Shown here one piece after another: positions 63,766-64,000 of a stretch of DNA of 64,000 nt. The notes under the pieces are model-generated. The model was not told the origin of the DNA. It ran no database searches and saw only the letters and a program-made list of their open reading frames with translations. Location: contig JAVIAB010000047.1 in NCBI GenBank assembly GCA_032433765.1, positions 14,993,607 through 15,057,606 of the forward strand. Reading direction: 5' to 3'. The stretch's first letter is position 1; every line of letters begins with the position of its first letter. The translations under genes and the position numbers were made by a program. The stretch is from Megaustenia siamemsis (lineage: Eukaryota > Mollusca > Gastropoda > Stylommatophora > Ariophantidae).

Positions 63766-64000
63766 GTTTCACTATTTGTGACTTGTAGATAAAATAATGA
63801 AATCTTTGATGGAGTTCGACTAACAAAATTCGTTAAAGAGTAGCTCCAACATTGATAAAAGTGGTACCTGACCTTAGTTCAGATATAGAAATTCATGTGA
63901 AATGTAAGTCACTGGGCTAGGGCTGCGTTCCCTCGTAGGATAATGTCTAAAAGAAGTAAGATTGGGTCAATGAGAAATAAGATTGTGTGATGGAAAATGT
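63766..64000. other. No recognised feature
   Basis: Start of the next intron segment; the final tll exon is not in the window. Confidence 0.4.

Overview
The window is eukaryotic, from an animal with large, repeat-rich introns. It has one gene that can be supported with confidence. This is an orphan nuclear receptor of the tailless/TLX (NR2E1) family on the + strand, with eight internal coding exons between 9986 and 63170. All eight exons have GT..AG boundaries, compatible phases and no in-frame stop, giving 988 nt (328 whole codons plus two split ends). The first coding exon lies upstream of 9986 and was not found; the last part (helices 10-12 with AF-2) lies beyond 64000. The protein matches insect tailless in its DNA-binding domain ([11 protein letters not shown], then C-D-G-C-A-G-F-F-K). 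Together with the repeat types, this suggests a protostome, most likely a spiralian such as a mollusc. The species guess is inference only.

Layout: 1-9985 is 5' intron or upstream sequence full of repeats. Exon A (9986-10067) encodes zinc finger 1. A 19-nt micro-exon (17033-17051) encodes the P-box end. After a 23-kb intron, exon C (40120-40255) encodes zinc finger 2. Exon D (47214-47325) encodes the C-terminal extension and hinge, and exon E (49027-49153) the variable hinge. Exon F (51746-51977), exon G (56977-57126) and exon H (63041-63170) encode the ligand-binding domain. Coding sequence is about 1.5% of the window.

The rest is introns built from three layers. (1) Truncated non-LTR retrotransposons, called here nLTR-1 to nLTR-7 (local names). 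Most keep only the end of the reverse transcriptase ORF and end in short tandem tails such as (GAT)n or (GATA)n. (2) tRNA-headed SINEs, called here SINE-A to SINE-G, with recognisable pol III A and B boxes. Several share a body behind different heads. (3) About twenty minisatellite or microsatellite arrays (units 14-61 bp; GATA, CT, CA, GGAT, ACT tracts). Nested insertions with clear target-site duplications give a relative chronology at several sites. One hAT-like MITE is present.

No CRISPR array, operon, prokaryotic system, viral gene, rRNA or free-standing tRNA gene is visible. Many long open frames are tandem repeats without stops, not proteins. Repeat and retroelement edges are approximate unless a target-site duplication is given. 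No previously undescribed gene system was found. The most interesting material is the micro-exon, insertions close to splice sites, an internally deleted LINE derivative, and tandem multiplication of a SINE promoter.
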